Shown here: one piece after another, positions 7,796-17,515 of the stretch
Numbering within the stretch: the first letter of the stretch is position 1
Layout: every line of letters begins with the position of its first letter
Notes under the pieces: model-generated
The model's input: the letters and a program-made list of their open reading frames with translations, nothing else
What the model was told of the DNA's origin: nothing
The model's database searches: none
Made by a program: the position numbers and the translations under genes
Assembly (NCBI RefSeq): GCF_022879595.1
Contig: NZ_CP084265.1
Span: 248,001-312,000, forward strand
Reading direction: 5' to 3'
DNA length: 64,000 nucleotides
Origin: Caballeronia sp. Lep1P3
GTDB lineage: Bacteria > Pseudomonadota > Gammaproteobacteria > Burkholderiales > Burkholderiaceae

Positions 7796-8775
7796 ACGCG
7801 CGCGAAGCCATCGATCACGCAGGCGAGGAAGCACGCGAGGAAGCACACGAAGAGAAGCCCGCGCGCGAGGCGCTCACGCGGCGCCAGCAGAAGGAAGCCT
7901 ACGAGAACAACAAGCTCTTCAAGCGGATCGCGCGGCAGGTCGGCCAGGCCATCGGCGACTTCAACATGATCGAGGAAGGCGACAAGGTGATGGTCTGCCT
8001 CTCGGGCGGCAAGGACAGCTACGCGATGCTCGACGTGCTGATGCGCCTTCGCGAGCGCGCACCGATTCACTTCGACATCGTCGCTGTCAATCTGGATCAG
8101 AAGCAACCGGGCTTTCCCGAGGACGTGCTGCCCGACTATCTGACGAAGCTCGATATTCCGTTCCACATCGAGAATCAGGATACGTACAGCATCGTCAAGC
8201 GACTGGTTCCGGAAGGCAAGACAACGTGCTCGCTGTGCTCGCGGCTGCGTCGCGGCATTCTGTATCGCGTGGCCGGCGAGCTCGGCGCGACGAAGATCGC
8301 GCTCGGGCATCATCGCGACGACATTCTCCAGACGCTGCTGCTCAATATGTTCTACGGCGGCAAGCTGAAGGGCATGCCGCCCAAGCTGCAATCGGACGAC
8401 GGCCGGAATGTCGTGATCCGCCCGCTTGCCTACGTGAAGGAAACGGACCTCGAAAAGTACGCCGAACTGCGCGAATTTCCGATCATTCCGTGCAACCTGT
8501 GCGGCAGCCAGCCGAATCTGAAGCGCGCCGAAATGAAGGCGCTGATTCGCGAATGGGACAAGCGTTTCCCCGGCCGCATCGAGAACATGTTCAACGCGCT
8601 GTCGAACGTCGTGCCCTCGCATCTGATGGACCGGCAACTTTTTCCGTTCACGAGCCTGCGCGCAACCGGCGAGGCGGACGCGCAGGGCGACATCGCGTTC
8701 GACGAAGAACCGTGCGCAAGCGAACCGTCAGCACCGGCGAACGCCATTTCAATTGTTCAGTTCGACGACCTGTAA
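7792..8775 (+). CDS. ttcA: tRNA 2-thiocytidine(32) synthetase TtcA
   Basis: Thiolates cytidine 32 in the anticodon loop of certain tRNAs, using ATP and an iron-sulfur cluster. In the 327-residue protein the PP-loop SGGKDS is at 71-76, and the two CxxC pairs that bind the 4Fe-4S cluster are CSLC at 146-149 and CNLC at 234-237. GHHRDD lies near 172. The start at 7792 gives MNAREAID and overlaps folB by four bases (ATGA), implying translational coupling. The first 35 residues are a charged, Glu/Ala-rich extension typical of beta-proteobacterial members. Confidence 0.96.
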   Translation: MNAREAIDHAGEEAREEAHEEKPAREALTRRQQKEAYENNKLFKRIARQVGQAIGDFNMIEEGDKVMVCLSGGKDSYAMLDVLMRLRERAPIHFDIVAVNLDQKQPGFPEDVLPDYLTKLDIPFHIENQDTYSIVKRLVPEGKTTCSLCSRLRRGILYRVAGELGATKIALGHHRDDILQTLLLNMFYGGKLKGMPPKLQSDDGRNVVIRPLAYVKETDLEKYAELREFPIIPCNLCGSQPNLKRAEMKALIREWDKRFPGRIENMFNALSNVVPSHLMDRQLFPFTSLRATGEADAQGDIAFDEEPCASEPSAPANAISIVQFDDL

Positions 8776-8874
8776 AAGCTCGCGGCTCACGCCCGAAAAC
8801 GCGGTTTTTCGGGGCATTTCAGTAAAAATGTGCGTGCTATATTGGCGCGATTTTCGAACTTCAAGACTAGATCG

Positions 8875-10236
8875 ATGAACATCGTGATTCTGGCTGCCGG
8901 CATGGGCAAGCGCATGCGCTCCGCCTTGCCGAAAGTGCTTCATCCACTCGCGGGCCGGCCGCTTCTCGCGCATGTCATCGACACCGCGCGCACGCTGTCG
9001 CCTACGCGCCTCGTGGTCGTCATCGGGCATGGCGCGGAGAAAGTGCGCGAAGCCGTCGGCGCGCCGGACGTGCAATTCGCCGTGCAGGACCAGCAGCTCG
9101 GCACCGGCCACGCCGTCCAGCAGGCGCTGCCGCTTCTGGACCCGTCCGTGCCGACGCTCGTGCTCTACGGCGACGTGCCGCTCACGCGCGCAAGCACGTT
9201 GCAGCGCCTGCTCGATGCCGCCGGCGGCGAACGCTACGGCGTGCTGACCGTCACGGTGGACAACCCGGTGGGCTACGGCCGCATCGTGCGCGATGCGAGC
9301 GGCGCGGTGCAAAGGATCGTCGAGCAGAAGGACGCGAACGACGAAGAGAAGCGCATCACGGAAATCAACACGGGCATCGTCGTATCGCCGACGCGCACGC
9401 TCGAAGCGTGGCTCGGCTCGCTGAAGAACGACAACGCGCAAGGCGAGTTCTATCTGACCGATGTGGTCGAGCGCGCGATCGAGGCGGGCGTCGAAGTCGT
9501 CACCGCGCAGCCGGACGCCGAATGGGAAACGCTCGGCGTGAACAGCAAGGTGCAGCTCGCGGAACTGGAGCGCATCCATCAGCGCAACGTCGCGCACGCG
9601 CTGCTGGAGGCGGGCGTGACGCTCGCCGATCCCGCGCGCATCGACGTGCGCGGCACGCTCGAGTGCGGCGCGGATGTGTCGATCGACGTGAACTGCGTGT
9701 TCGAAGGCCGCGTGACGCTCGCGGACAACGTGAGCATCGGGCCGAACTGCGTGATCCGCGACGCGGTCATCGGTGCCGGCACGCGCGTCGATGCGTACAC
9801 GCATATCGAAGGCGGCACGGCGGGCGCGAACGTCGTGCTCGGGCCGTATGCGCGCCTGCGTCCGGGCGCGGTGCTCGCCGACGAAGTGCATGTGGGCAAC
9901 TTCGTCGAAGTGAAGAACGCGGCGATGGGCCGCGGCTCGAAGGCGAACCACCTGAGCTATATCGGCGATTCGGATGTCGGCGCGCGCGTGAACGTGGGCG
10001 CGGGCACGATCACCTGCAATTACGACGGCGCGAACAAGCATCGCACGGTCATCGGCGACGACGTGTTCATCGGCTCGGACACGCAACTCGTCGCGCCGGT
10101 GCGCGTCGGGCGCGGCGTGACCATCGCGGCGGGCACGACCGTCTGGAAGGATGTCGGCGACGGCGAGCTCGTGCTGAACGAGAAGCGTCAGGTGAGCAGG
10201 ACCGACTACGTTCGTCCGGTCAAGAAGAAACGTTGA
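8875..10236 (+). CDS. glmU: Bifunctional GlcNAc-1-P uridyltransferase / GlcN-1-P acetyltransferase GlmU
   Basis: Makes UDP-GlcNAc from GlcN-1-P, acetyl-CoA and UTP for peptidoglycan and lipopolysaccharide. The 453-residue protein starts with the uridyltransferase signature [18 protein letters not shown], then YGDVPL and GYGRIV. It continues into a left-handed beta helix of hexapeptide repeats from about residue 255, with the acetyltransferase segment [12 protein letters not shown] and [19 protein letters not shown]. The length matches E. coli GlmU (456). The start at 8875 (MNIVILAAG) is the usual one. It is followed by glmS after a hairpin terminator, so the two steps are clustered. Confidence 0.97.
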   Translation: MNIVILAAGMGKRMRSALPKVLHPLAGRPLLAHVIDTARTLSPTRLVVVIGHGAEKVREAVGAPDVQFAVQDQQLGTGHAVQQALPLLDPSVPTLVLYGDVPLTRASTLQRLLDAAGGERYGVLTVTVDNPVGYGRIVRDASGAVQRIVEQKDANDEEKRITEINTGIVVSPTRTLEAWLGSLKNDNAQGEFYLTDVVERAIEAGVEVVTAQPDAEWETLGVNSKVQLAELERIHQRNVAHALLEAGVTLADPARIDVRGTLECGADVSIDVNCVFEGRVTLADNVSIGPNCVIRDAVIGAGTRVDAYTHIEGGTAGANVVLGPYARLRPGAVLADEVHVGNFVEVKNAAMGRGSKANHLSYIGDSDVGARVNVGAGTITCNYDGANKHRTVIGDDVFIGSDTQLVAPVRVGRGVTIAAGTTVWKDVGDGELVLNEKRQVSRTDYVRPVKKKR

Positions 10237-10249
10237 AAGCGCGCGGGCC

Positions 10250-10274
10250 GGGCCGGTGAAGGTCCGGCCCTTTT
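10250..10274 (+). terminator. Intrinsic terminator after glmU
   Basis: Stem gggccgg/ccggccc with a 7-nt loop, followed by tttt. It lies 13 bp after the glmU stop and 40 bp before glmS, so it may attenuate rather than fully separate the two genes. Confidence 0.6.
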
Positions 10275-10314
10275 CGATTGTGCGTTCGAGTTAAGACATC
10301 AAAGGGAAAACGCC

Positions 10315-12132
10315 ATGTGCGGAATTGTCGGCGCGGTTGCGCAACGTAACATCGTCTCGGTGCTCGTCGAAGGATTGCGGCGGCTCGAATATCGCGGCTA
10401 CGACTCGTGCGGCGTCGCCGTGCTTAGCAATGGCGAGCCGCGCCGCGCGCGCAGCGTCGCGCGCGTGTCCGATCTCGACGCGCAAGTGAAGGACACCGGC
10501 CTCGGCGGCATGACGGGCATCGCGCACACGCGCTGGGCGACGCATGGCGCGCCCGTCACCAGCAACGCGCATCCGATCTTTTCGCGCGATACGGTGGCGC
10601 TCGTGCACAACGGCATCATCGAGAATTACGAGTCGCTGCGCACGATGCTGCGCGACAAGGGTTACGAGTTCGTGTCGCAGACGGATACGGAAGTCATCGC
10701 GCATCTGATTCACAGCATGTATCGCGGCGACCTGTTCCAGACCGTGCGCGATGCCGTGAAGCTGCTGCACGGCGCGTATGCGATCGCGGTGATCCACAAG
10801 GACCAGCCGCATACGGTGGTGGGCGCGCGTCAGGGCTCGCCGCTGGTGGTGGGCATCGGCGAGGGCGAGAACTTTCTGGCCTCCGATGCGCTCGCGTTGG
10901 CGGGCAGCACGGATCGCTTCGCGTTCCTCGAAGAAGGCGATGTCGTCGAGATCGCGCTCGATGGCGTGAAGATCGTCGATCGCGACGGCCTGCCCGCGCA
11001 ACGCGAAGTGCGCGTAGTGACGGCTTATGGCGGCGCGGTCGAGCTCGGGCCGTATCGCCATTTCATGCAGAAGGAAATCTTCGAGCAGCCGCGTGCGATC
11101 ACCGACACGATCCCGCAAGCCGACAGTTTCGACGCGAGCCTCTTCGGGGAAGGCGCGAAAGAGGCGTTCGCGGGCATTGACAGCCTGCTGATTCTGGCTT
11201 GCGGCACGAGCTATTACTCGGGGCTGACGGCGAAGTACTGGCTCGAATCCATCGCGAAGATTCCGACGCAGGTCGAGATCGCGAGCGAGTACCGGTACCG
11301 CGAGTCGGTGCCGAATCCGAAGGCGCTCGTCGTCGTCATATCGCAATCGGGCGAAACCGCCGACACGCTCGCCGCGCTCAAGCACGCGCAGTCGCTCGGC
11401 CACACGCACACGCTCGCGGTCTGCAACGTCGCGACGAGTGCGATGGTGCGTCAGACCGAGCTGGCCTTTCTCACTCACGCGGGCACGGAAATCGGCGTGG
11501 CGTCGACGAAGGCGTTCACGACGCAGCTCGTCGGCCTGTTCGTGCTGGCAGTGACGCTCGCGAAGATGCGCGGTCACGTCGATGCGAAGCAGGAAGCGGC
11601 GTATGTCGGGCAGTTGCGTCATTTGCCGGCGGGACTGAACGCGGTGCTGGCGCTGGAGCCGCAGATCATCGCGTGGTCGGAGGAGTTCGCGCGCAAGGAA
11701 AACGCGCTCTTCCTCGGGCGCGGGCTGCATTATCCGATCGCGCTCGAAGGCGCGCTCAAGCTCAAGGAAATTTCGTATATCCACGCGGAGGCGTATCCGG
11801 CGGGCGAACTGAAGCACGGGCCGCTCGCGCTCGTGACCGAGGCGATGCCGGTCGTGACGGTCGCGCCGAACGACGCGCTGCTCGAAAAGCTCAAGTCGAA
11901 CATGCAGGAAGTGCGGGCGCGCGGCGGCGAGCTGTACGTGTTCGCGGATGCGGATACGCGCATCGTCAGCGAGGACGGGATTCATGTCATCCGCATGCCG
12001 GAACACTATGGCGCGTTGTCGCCGATCCTGCATGTGGTGCCGCTGCAATTGCTGGCGTATCACACGGCTTGCGCGCGGGGGACGGATGTCGACAAGCCGC
12101 GCAATCTGGCGAAGTCGGTGACGGTGGAGTGA
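10315..12132 (+). CDS. glmS: Glutamine-fructose-6-phosphate aminotransferase (isomerizing)
   Basis: Makes glucosamine-6-phosphate from fructose-6-phosphate and glutamine, the entry to amino-sugar synthesis. The 605-residue protein begins MCGIVGAV, so after removal of Met the Cys is the N-terminal nucleophile of the class II glutaminase domain. [10 protein letters not shown] and HNGIIENYE follow. Two SIS sugar-isomerase domains follow the hinge, with [10 protein letters not shown] and the SQSGETADT phosphate-binding loop near residue 345. The C-terminus ends [11 protein letters not shown], the conserved tail whose codons are the Tn7 target. It lies directly downstream of glmU. No glmS ribozyme is visible upstream. 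Confidence 0.97.
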   Translation: MCGIVGAVAQRNIVSVLVEGLRRLEYRGYDSCGVAVLSNGEPRRARSVARVSDLDAQVKDTGLGGMTGIAHTRWATHGAPVTSNAHPIFSRDTVALVHNGIIENYESLRTMLRDKGYEFVSQTDTEVIAHLIHSMYRGDLFQTVRDAVKLLHGAYAIAVIHKDQPHTVVGARQGSPLVVGIGEGENFLASDALALAGSTDRFAFLEEGDVVEIALDGVKIVDRDGLPAQREVRVVTAYGGAVELGPYRHFMQKEIFEQPRAITDTIPQADSFDASLFGEGAKEAFAGIDSLLILACGTSYYSGLTAKYWLESIAKIPTQVEIASEYRYRESVPNPKALVVVISQSGETADTLAALKHAQSLGHTHTLAVCNVATSAMVRQTELAFLTHAGTEIGVASTKAFTTQLVGLFVLAVTLAKMRGHVDAKQEAAYVGQLRHLPAGLNAVLALEPQIIAWSEEFARKENALFLGRGLHYPIALEGALKLKEISYIHAEAYPAGELKHGPLALVTEAMPVVTVAPNDALLEKLKSNMQEVRARGGELYVFADADTRIVSEDGIHVIRMPEHYGALSPILHVVPLQLLAYHTACARGTDVDKPRNLAKSVTVE

Positions 12133-12160
12133 GGGTAGCGTCGGCGTTTTTGCCAACACC
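12098..12160 (+). other. Candidate attTn7 site, unoccupied
   Basis: The last codons of glmS (encoding NLAKSVTVE) are the sequence recognised by TnsD in Tn7 systems, and insertion occurs about 25 bp beyond the stop. The DNA here runs undisturbed into the glmS terminator, so nothing has inserted. The assignment rests on glmS position and general knowledge of Tn7. Confidence 0.55.
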
Positions 12161-12167
12161 TTCCCTG

Positions 12168-12195
12168 AAAGCGCCTCTTCGGAGGCGCTTTTTCT
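12168..12195 (+). terminator. Intrinsic terminator of glmS
   Basis: Stem gcgcctc/gaggcgc with the stable loop ttcg, followed by ttttttcttt. Confidence 0.85.
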
Positions 12196-12491
12196 TTGTC
12201 CTCTTGATCGACGCCCAAGCCAGCCTCTGTGGACAACCCTGTGCCCACTGCACCGCTCAACCTGTTGGCCTTTTCTGCATAACTCGCCGATGTCGAGTAA
12301 ACGCGGAAAGTTGTCCTCGCTTGCCGCCGCAAATCGTCGAACAATACCGAAGTTGTTTACGTCGCAAGTCGTTGACCCATAACGCCAGAATCGGGTTATC
12401 CACCGAAACGCGGGGCGCTTGTTAACTACTACCACGTATACATACGCGTTTCCTTTGTTTACTTAAGCAAGCGGCCGCAGTGCTCAAAACA
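12196..12491. other. Intergenic region after glmS; no gene, two DnaA-box-like nonamers
   Basis: No credible coding region. The stretch contains tgtggacaa (reverse complement TTGTCCACA) near 12229 and ttatccacc near 12393, each one base from the DnaA box TTATNCACA. A short AT-richer part follows at about 12420-12465. Two sites are too few to call an origin. Confidence 0.4.
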
Positions 12492-13208
12492 TCACCCGCA
12501 TTCAGCCAGCCGCTCGCGGCTATTGCTCGAATGCATTCGCATGGCAGCACGCGCGTCGTCGGCATACTGACGGACGATCGCCTGATAGATCGCGTTATGG
12601 TCGTTCAGCACGTTACGCAGCCGTTCGACCTGATCCGTCTAGGCAATCTCGGCCCGACGCAAGCGCGGGCGCGGACCCACGGCGCGTCCATGTGGCTGAG
12701 CACATCGTAGAAATAGCGATTGCCGCTCGCCCGCGCGATCTGCAAATGAAACTCGACGTCGTGTTGCAGCACATCGGTGCTGCCGTTCGCGACCTGTTCC
12801 TCGAAGCGCTTGAGCGCGCCTGCAATCTGCTTGAGATGCTGCTCGGTTCGGCGTCCAGCGGCGAGCGCGGCGGCAGCGCCTTCGAGATCGATGCGAAATT
12901 CGATGACCGCCACGACGTCGAGCAGATCCGACAAGTCCGCGCCCCGCAGACGCACCGCCTCGCGGTCGGCGGGCGCGCGTACGAACGTGCCGACGCCGTG
13001 ACGCCTTTCGACGATATTTGCCGCCTGCGATCGCGACACCGCCGCGCGCACCACCGAGCGGCTCACCGCGAATTGCTTCATCAGCGCGACTTCGGTCGGG
13101 ATACTGTCGCCGGGGCGCAGCGCGCCGCGCTCATGTCCTCATCAGGGTTGAGACGACTTTATCGGTGAGACTGGCCGTCTCGATAATGCTTGCTGCGTCG
13201 TCGGACAT
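12492..13208 (-). pseudogene. FadR-subfamily GntR regulator, broken by two frameshifts
   Basis: Three reading frames must be joined to obtain one FadR-type repressor. The first piece (MSDDAASIIETASLTDKVV, then STLMRT) ends at a stop near 13138. A second frame carries ERGALRPGDSIPTEVALMKQ and the rest of the winged helix (RSQAANIVERRHGVGTFVR), then the FCD ligand domain (HDVEFHLQIARASGNRYFYD). Near 12645 the frame breaks again and the end continues as DQVERLRNVLNDHNAIYQAI and SSNSRERLAECG. The gene diverges from the garL-like aldolase gene and was presumably its regulator. The two indels mean either real decay or sequence errors. Confidence 0.88.
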
Positions 13209-13423
13209 GCGGGAGCGCGCGGCAGTCCGCCGACAGCGATGAAAGGGCGGATGGTCCGGCGACACTGAGTCGGCACACCGCGTATCCGTCAATTCAAGCG
13301 GCGCACGCACGAAATAAGATGTCGTACAACACTGCGTAAGGATCACTTCTAAGAGCGACGCCCGGAACAGGCCAGTGCGGGTAAACGCTCCTGTCGTCAT
13401 CCACGATTTGCCAGTATCTTGTG

Positions 13424-13444
13424 TTAAGACATCCTATGACTTAA
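13424..13444. promoter_or_regulatory. Inverted repeat upstream of the garL-like gene, candidate operator
   Basis: ttaag, 11 nt, cttaa lies 36-56 bp before the start of the aldolase gene, between it and the divergent broken FadR-type regulator gene. A short palindrome in this position is where such a regulator would bind. The assignment is inferred from position and symmetry only. Confidence 0.35.
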
Positions 13445-13479
13445 TCCGAAAGCACGAGCGGCCACCACAAGGAGGCATC

Positions 13480-14265
13480 ATGCCGTCAACGACACCGTAT
13501 CAACCGTTGCCAAACGCATTCCGGACCTCGCTGCGCGCGCGGGAGAGGCTGATCGGCTGCTGGATGTCGCTCGCGAGTCCGATCGCGACCGAGATGATCG
13601 GCGTCGTCGGATTCGACTGGATGCTGCTCGACGCCGAGCACGCGCCCAACGACGCGCTCACGCTCATCCCGCAACTCATGGCGCTCAAGGACAGCGTGAG
13701 CGCGCCGGTCGTGCGGCCGCCCGCGAACGACGCCGTCGCGATCAAGAAGCTGCTGGACTCCGGTTTCGTCAACTTTCTGATTCCGTTCGTCGATACCGCC
13801 GCCGATGCAGAGCGTGCCGTCGCGGCGACGCGCTATCCGCCGCAGGGCATTCGCGGCGTGTCGGTCGGGCATCGCGGGAACCGTTACGGCACCGTGGCGG
13901 ACTACTTCAAAGTGGCAAACGACAACATCAGCGTCGCGGTGCAGATCGAGAGCCGCGCGGCCGTCGATGCCATCGACGAAATCGCCGCGGTCGAAGGCGT
14001 CGATGCGCTCTTCGTCGGTCCGTCCGATCTTGCCGCCAACTATGGTCAACTCGGCAACGCGAACCATCCGGACGTGCAGGCGGCCATCGCGCATATCTTC
14101 GAGCGCGCGCACGCGGCAGGCAAGGCGACGGGCATTCTCGCGCCCGTCCAGCAGGACGCGGAGCGCTATCTCGCAATGGGCTGTACGCTCGTCGCCGTAT
14201 GCGCGGATCTCGGCTTGCTCAGGAACGCGGCGCAGGCCGTGAAGCAACACTTCATCGCCCGGTAA
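13480..14265 (+). CDS. garL: HpcH/HpaI-family aldolase, GarL-like (2-keto-3-deoxyglucarate aldolase)
   Basis: A class II aldolase that would cleave 5-dehydro-4-deoxy- or 2-dehydro-3-deoxy-glucarate to pyruvate and tartronate semialdehyde. In 261 residues the family features are LDAEHAPND with the catalytic His54, VAVQIESR with metal ligand Glu157, and [12 protein letters not shown] with metal ligand Asp183. [15 protein letters not shown] lies in between. The ATG at 13480 has a strong site, aaggaggc, 6 bp upstream. The next gene is a tartronate semialdehyde reductase, which would use its product. This neighbour is the main reason for preferring GarL over HpaI-type substrates. Confidence 0.85.
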   Translation: MPSTTPYQPLPNAFRTSLRARERLIGCWMSLASPIATEMIGVVGFDWMLLDAEHAPNDALTLIPQLMALKDSVSAPVVRPPANDAVAIKKLLDSGFVNFLIPFVDTAADAERAVAATRYPPQGIRGVSVGHRGNRYGTVADYFKVANDNISVAVQIESRAAVDAIDEIAAVEGVDALFVGPSDLAANYGQLGNANHPDVQAAIAHIFERAHAAGKATGILAPVQQDAERYLAMGCTLVAVCADLGLLRNAAQAVKQHFIAR

Positions 14266-14312
14266 CGACGAGCCGCGCTCGCCTTCCGGCAAGGAACACA
14301 AGGAGCAGACAT

Positions 14313-15212
14313 ATGACGACAAAAGCAGGCTTTATCGGACTCGGCATCATGGGACATCCCATGGCGGCGAATCTCGTCAAGAACGGCGTCGAGCTGGCCG
14401 CGTTCACACGCAGCGGCGTGCCGGCCGAACTGACGCAAGCGGGCGCCACCGCCTGCAACAGCCCGGCGGAAGTCGCGCAGAAGGCCGACATCGTCTTCCT
14501 GATGGTGCCGGACACGCCCGACGTCGAGCGCGTCCTGTTCGGCGAGAACGGCGTCGCGAACGGGCTGCGCGCGGGACAGATCGTCGTCGACATGAGTTCG
14601 ATCTCGCCCATCGCGACGCGCGAGTTCGCCTCGAAAGTGCGCGAGCGCGGCGCGGACTATCTCGACGCGCCGGTATCCGGCGGCGAGGTCGGCGCGAAGG
14701 CGGCATCGCTGACGATCATGGTCGGCGGCGCGCAGGCCACCTTCGACAAAGTGAAGCCGCTCTTCGAGATGATGGGCAAGAACATCTCCCTGATCGGCGA
14801 TGTCGGCGCGGGCCAGGTCTGCAAGGTCGCGAATCAGGTCATCGTCGCGGCGACGATCGAGGCGGTCGGCGAGGCGCTGCTGCTCGCATCGAAGGCAGGC
14901 GTCGATGCGGAAAAAGTCCGCACGGCGCTGATGGGCGGCTTCGCGTCGTCGCGCATTCTGGAAGTCCACGGCGAGCGCATGACCAAGCGCACGTTCAATC
15001 CGGGCTTTCGCATCGAGCTGCACCAGAAGGACCTGAATCTGGCGCTTTCGACGGCGCAATCGCTCGGCGTCGCGCTGCCGAACACGGCGACTTGTCAGGC
15101 GCTCTTCAACGCGTGCACCGCGCACGGCGGCCAAGCGTGGGATCACTCGGGCATGGTCCGGGCGCTGGAGATTCTGGCCAATCACGAGATCGGGCAGGAC
15201 GCGAAGTCATAG
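14313..15212 (+). CDS. garR: 2-hydroxy-3-oxopropionate (tartronate semialdehyde) reductase
   Basis: Reduces tartronate semialdehyde to D-glycerate with NAD(P)H. The 299-residue beta-hydroxyacid dehydrogenase has the Rossmann motif GFIGLGIMGHPMAANL (about residues 6-21), the substrate-binding DAPVSGGEVGA at 119-129 and the catalytic Lys171 in GQVCKVANQ. HQKDLNLAL near residue 235 is also typical of GarR/GlxR. The start at 14313 follows aaggagcagacat. It follows the aldolase gene by 47 bp and completes conversion of the sugar diacid to glycerate. Confidence 0.92.
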   Translation: MTTKAGFIGLGIMGHPMAANLVKNGVELAAFTRSGVPAELTQAGATACNSPAEVAQKADIVFLMVPDTPDVERVLFGENGVANGLRAGQIVVDMSSISPIATREFASKVRERGADYLDAPVSGGEVGAKAASLTIMVGGAQATFDKVKPLFEMMGKNISLIGDVGAGQVCKVANQVIVAATIEAVGEALLLASKAGVDAEKVRTALMGGFASSRILEVHGERMTKRTFNPGFRIELHQKDLNLALSTAQSLGVALPNTATCQALFNACTAHGGQAWDHSGMVRALEILANHEIGQDAKS

Positions 15213-15245
15213 CGCGCTCGGGGCGTCATTCGCGCATCGGCATCG

Positions 15246-15267
15246 AGCCGGCGAAAGCCGGCTTTTT
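15246..15267 (+). terminator. Intrinsic terminator after garR
   Basis: Stem gccggc/gccggc with a gaaa loop and ttttt. It lies between garR and the gudD remnant. Confidence 0.8.
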
Positions 15268-15275
15268 CGTTTCCT

Positions 15276-15613
15276 GATCGTCGCGCAAATGTGCAACGAC
15301 TGGGGCGTCACCTGGGGCTCGCATTCGAACAAATCACTTCGACGCGTCGCTCGCCATGTTCGCGCACGTCGCCGCCGCCGCGCCAGGCAAGATCACCGCG
15401 ATCGACACGCACTGGATCTGGCAGGACGGTCAGCGCCTGACGCGCGATCCGCTGGAAATCGTCGGCGCCGGGTCTGGGCGTCGAACTGGACATGACGAAA
15501 TCGAGAAGGCGCACGCGCTGTATCGGCAGCATGGGCTCGACGACGGCATCGCCATGCAATCTCTGATTCCGAACTGGACGTTCGACAACAACGAGACCAT
15601 GTCTCGTGCGCTA
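15276..15613 (+). pseudogene. gudD: Remnant of glucarate dehydratase (3' end only)
   Basis: Pieces of the enolase-superfamily glucarate dehydratase C-terminus are readable in shifting frames: [77 protein letters not shown] and [14 protein letters not shown]. An extra base in aacaaatcactt shifts the first junction. A deletion before PGLGVELDM and another indel after it shift the next. Only about the last quarter of a roughly 450-residue gene is left, and the N-terminal three quarters are absent. With garL and garR upstream this shows a former glucarate/galactarate degradation operon. Confidence 0.88.
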
Positions 15614-15617
15614 AACG

Positions 15618-16442
15618 TCAGGCCGGCTCGTCGAGCCGCTTGATGAGCGCCATCGCGGCGGCGGGGTTCGCGGCCTTGTAGCCGCTGATGACGTACAGAT
15701 ACACGTCGCGCGCCGCTGACTTCTCGGCCGGCCCGCCGACCGTCGGCAAGTCGTCCGGCGCACCGCCCGCCGCCCATTCCTGCGCGCGCGCCGACCAGCG
15801 GTCGAGCGCGGCCTTCGGGTAGCCGGTCTTCTGCTTTTCGGTCGTGCCCATGATGCGCGCATAGACGAAGGGCGCGGTCACGTCCGCGATCTGCGGATAC
15901 TTCGAATCGCCCGCCACGACCACCGCGACGCCGTACTTGCGCACGAGCGCGACGAACGCCGCATCGACGAAACTCTCGTGCCGCACTTCGACGACGTGAC
16001 GAATCGCGCGGCCTTCCACCGTCGCGGGCAGGAGCTTCAGGAAGCTCTCGAAGTCTTCGGGATCGAAATGCTTGGTCGGTGCGAACTGCCAGTTGATCGG
16101 CCCGAGCTTGTCCTTCAGTTCGAGCACGCCGCTCTCGAAAAAGCGCTCGATGGAATCGCCCGCTTCGGCGAGCACCCTCCGATTGGTCGCGTATCGCGGC
16201 GCCTTCAGCGAGAACACGAAGTCCTCGGGCGTTTCGTCGTGCCACTTCGCGAAGGTTTCCGGCTTCTGCGTGCGATAGAACGTGCCGTTGACTTCGATGC
16301 TCGTTACCGCGCGGCTGGCGAATTCGAGTTCACGCTTGTGCGCGAGGCCTTCCGGATAGAACGTGCCGCGCCACGGCTCGAAGTCCCATCCGCCGATTCC
16401 GACACGAATGCGTGCCGCGCTGCCAGTCTTTTTGGTCGCCAT
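15618..16442 (-). CDS. DUF72-family protein
   Basis: A 274-residue TIM-barrel-like protein of the YecE/DUF72 family, whose function is unknown. Typical segments are [19 protein letters not shown] at the N-terminus, the [20 protein letters not shown] block near residue 55, [15 protein letters not shown] and [17 protein letters not shown] in the middle, and [20 protein letters not shown] at the C-terminus. It stands alone on the minus strand, convergent with the gudD remnant, whose end it abuts. The start [15 protein letters not shown] is the first ATG giving the complete fold. Confidence 0.9.
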   Translation of the reverse strand: MATKKTGSAARIRVGIGGWDFEPWRGTFYPEGLAHKRELEFASRAVTSIEVNGTFYRTQKPETFAKWHDETPEDFVFSLKAPRYATNRRVLAEAGDSIERFFESGVLELKDKLGPINWQFAPTKHFDPEDFESFLKLLPATVEGRAIRHVVEVRHESFVDAAFVALVRKYGVAVVVAGDSKYPQIADVTAPFVYARIMGTTEKQKTGYPKAALDRWSARAQEWAAGGAPDDLPTVGGPAEKSAARDVYLYVISGYKAANPAAAMALIKRLDEPA

Positions 16443-16528
16443 GGGGCATCTCCGGTCTCACGCGGTCGCTGTGTGCCACGAGTGTAGCGAACCCGGCACG
16501 AACGTGCGCCGCACTGTTCTTCGCCCGA

Positions 16529-16795
16529 TTATTTGCGTCCGACGAGATAGCTCACGCCTTGCGGCCCGAATTGCTCGGAGTGCTCGACATTGGCCGGCAG
16601 ATGAAAGATGTCCCCCGCGCGATACTGGCGCGCTTCGTCGCCGACGCGAATCGTCAAATCGCCTTCGACGATCAGCGCCTTCGCTTCGAACGGATGCGCG
16701 TGCACATCGAGCGCTTCGTTCGGCGCGCGCGTGACGGTCACGACCTGGTTGAAGCCTTCGCGCGAGAGCGCGGCGAGAAAGTCGTCGCGATGCAT
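16529..16795 (-). CDS. Small single-domain cupin
   Basis: An 88-residue protein with one cupin barrel: APNEALDVHAHPFEAKALIVEGD contains the first motif (His pair and Glu), and YRAGDIFHLPANVEHSEQFG the second (GD, P and His). Metal binding is therefore likely, but the substrate is unknown. The start MHRDDFLAALSREGF (16795) is preferred because the residues before it, back to an ATG at 16855, are Arg/Pro-rich and lie in a hairpin. No clear ribosome binding site is visible for either start. It follows the small secreted-protein gene on the same strand. Confidence 0.7.
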   Translation of the reverse strand: MHRDDFLAALSREGFNQVVTVTRAPNEALDVHAHPFEAKALIVEGDLTIRVGDEARQYRAGDIFHLPANVEHSEQFGPQGVSYLVGRK

Positions 16796-16817
16796 GTAGC
16801 GGGTTCTAGAGAAGATG

Positions 16818-16850
16818 GAGGGCGCGCCCGGCCTCGGACGGGCGCGCCAC
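16818..16850 (-). terminator. GC-rich hairpin between the secreted-protein and cupin genes
   Basis: A perfect 10-bp stem ggcgcgcccg/cgggcgcgcc (16821-16830 and 16839-16848). On the minus strand it is followed by a pyrimidine stretch (ctccatcttctc) rather than a clean T run, so its strength as a terminator is uncertain. Confidence 0.45.
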
Positions 16851-16862
16851 GGCAAAGCGCGT

Positions 16863-17159
16863 TCAGTTGCCGAAGAAGATATCGCACTGCGGCCCGCGCA
16901 CGCAGGGCTTCGAGATGGGATTGCTGCGCGTGGTCATCGGGCCGGCGTCGCTGCGGGACGACGGCATGCCGCCATACGACGTGTCGCCCGACTGTCCCTG
17001 CGCGTTGGCGTCCTGCATCCCGCCGGATTGCGTCCACGTATCGGGCGTGGCTTGTCCTGGCACCTGCGCGGTTCGATAGTAAGTCTGCTGCGCCGACGCG
17101 ATGCCGGCAGCGGCGAATAACGAGGCGGCGAGCGCCGTCATGACGAGACGTGATTTCAT
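16863..17159 (-). CDS. Small secreted protein of unknown function
   Basis: A 98-residue protein with a clear signal peptide (MKSRLVMTALAASLFAAAGI, cleavage after ASA). The mature part is Gln/Ser/Gly-rich, low in complexity (TWTQSGGMQDANAQGQSGDT), and contains two Cys near the end (CVRGPQCDIFFGN). I do not recognise a family. The start at 17159 has a good site, aaggagtcgac, directly upstream; earlier in-frame ATGs lack one and would bury the signal peptide. The two Cys could form a disulfide in the periplasm. Confidence 0.75.
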   Translation of the reverse strand: MKSRLVMTALAASLFAAAGIASAQQTYYRTAQVPGQATPDTWTQSGGMQDANAQGQSGDTSYGGMPSSRSDAGPMTTRSNPISKPCVRGPQCDIFFGN

Positions 17160-17515
17160 GTCGACTCCTTGATGGCGATGCGCTCGCGTGAAGATCGCGC
17201 ACCGGTTTTCCTTTCCACTTTCGTGCCGTGTCCGCACGGCTCGGTGCGGACGTTCGTGCATGACGCGCCCGCCTCGAATCGATGCGATGTGGTGGCTGGG
17301 AGCAGCGGCCGTGCCACGGGCATTTCCGTTATAGGCCGCGCTTTCGCCTATTGACAGGACAATCGACAGCTCAATGGACAAGACAGCGCTCATGCGCCGC
17401 CATCCGGCCGGCAAGATGACGCGAGCCGGGCGCGACCGCCATCGCAGCGCGCGTTCGGCTCTAGAATGCGAGGCATCGACGAAACCTGGAAGCGAGCGAA
17501 CCTGAGGAGACGCCC
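17160..17515. other. Intergenic region between divergent genes, no gene seen
   Basis: 356 bp between the secreted-protein gene (minus) and arsC (plus). It must hold both promoters. I see no repeat, RNA gene or conserved coding frame in it. Confidence 0.5.

Noticed and set aside
10275..10314. glmS ribozyme or riboswitch before glmS
   Set aside because: Only 40 bp separate the glmU terminator from the glmS start, and this element is known from Firmicutes, not from this group.
10291..12435. A 714-codon open frame antisense to glmS
   Set aside because: Arg/His-rich composition with no family pattern; the opposite strand is a complete glmS. It is a shadow of GC-rich codon usage.
12480..12710. 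Small plus-strand frame downstream of glmS
   Set aside because: It is antisense to the readable C-terminus of the FadR-type pseudogene.
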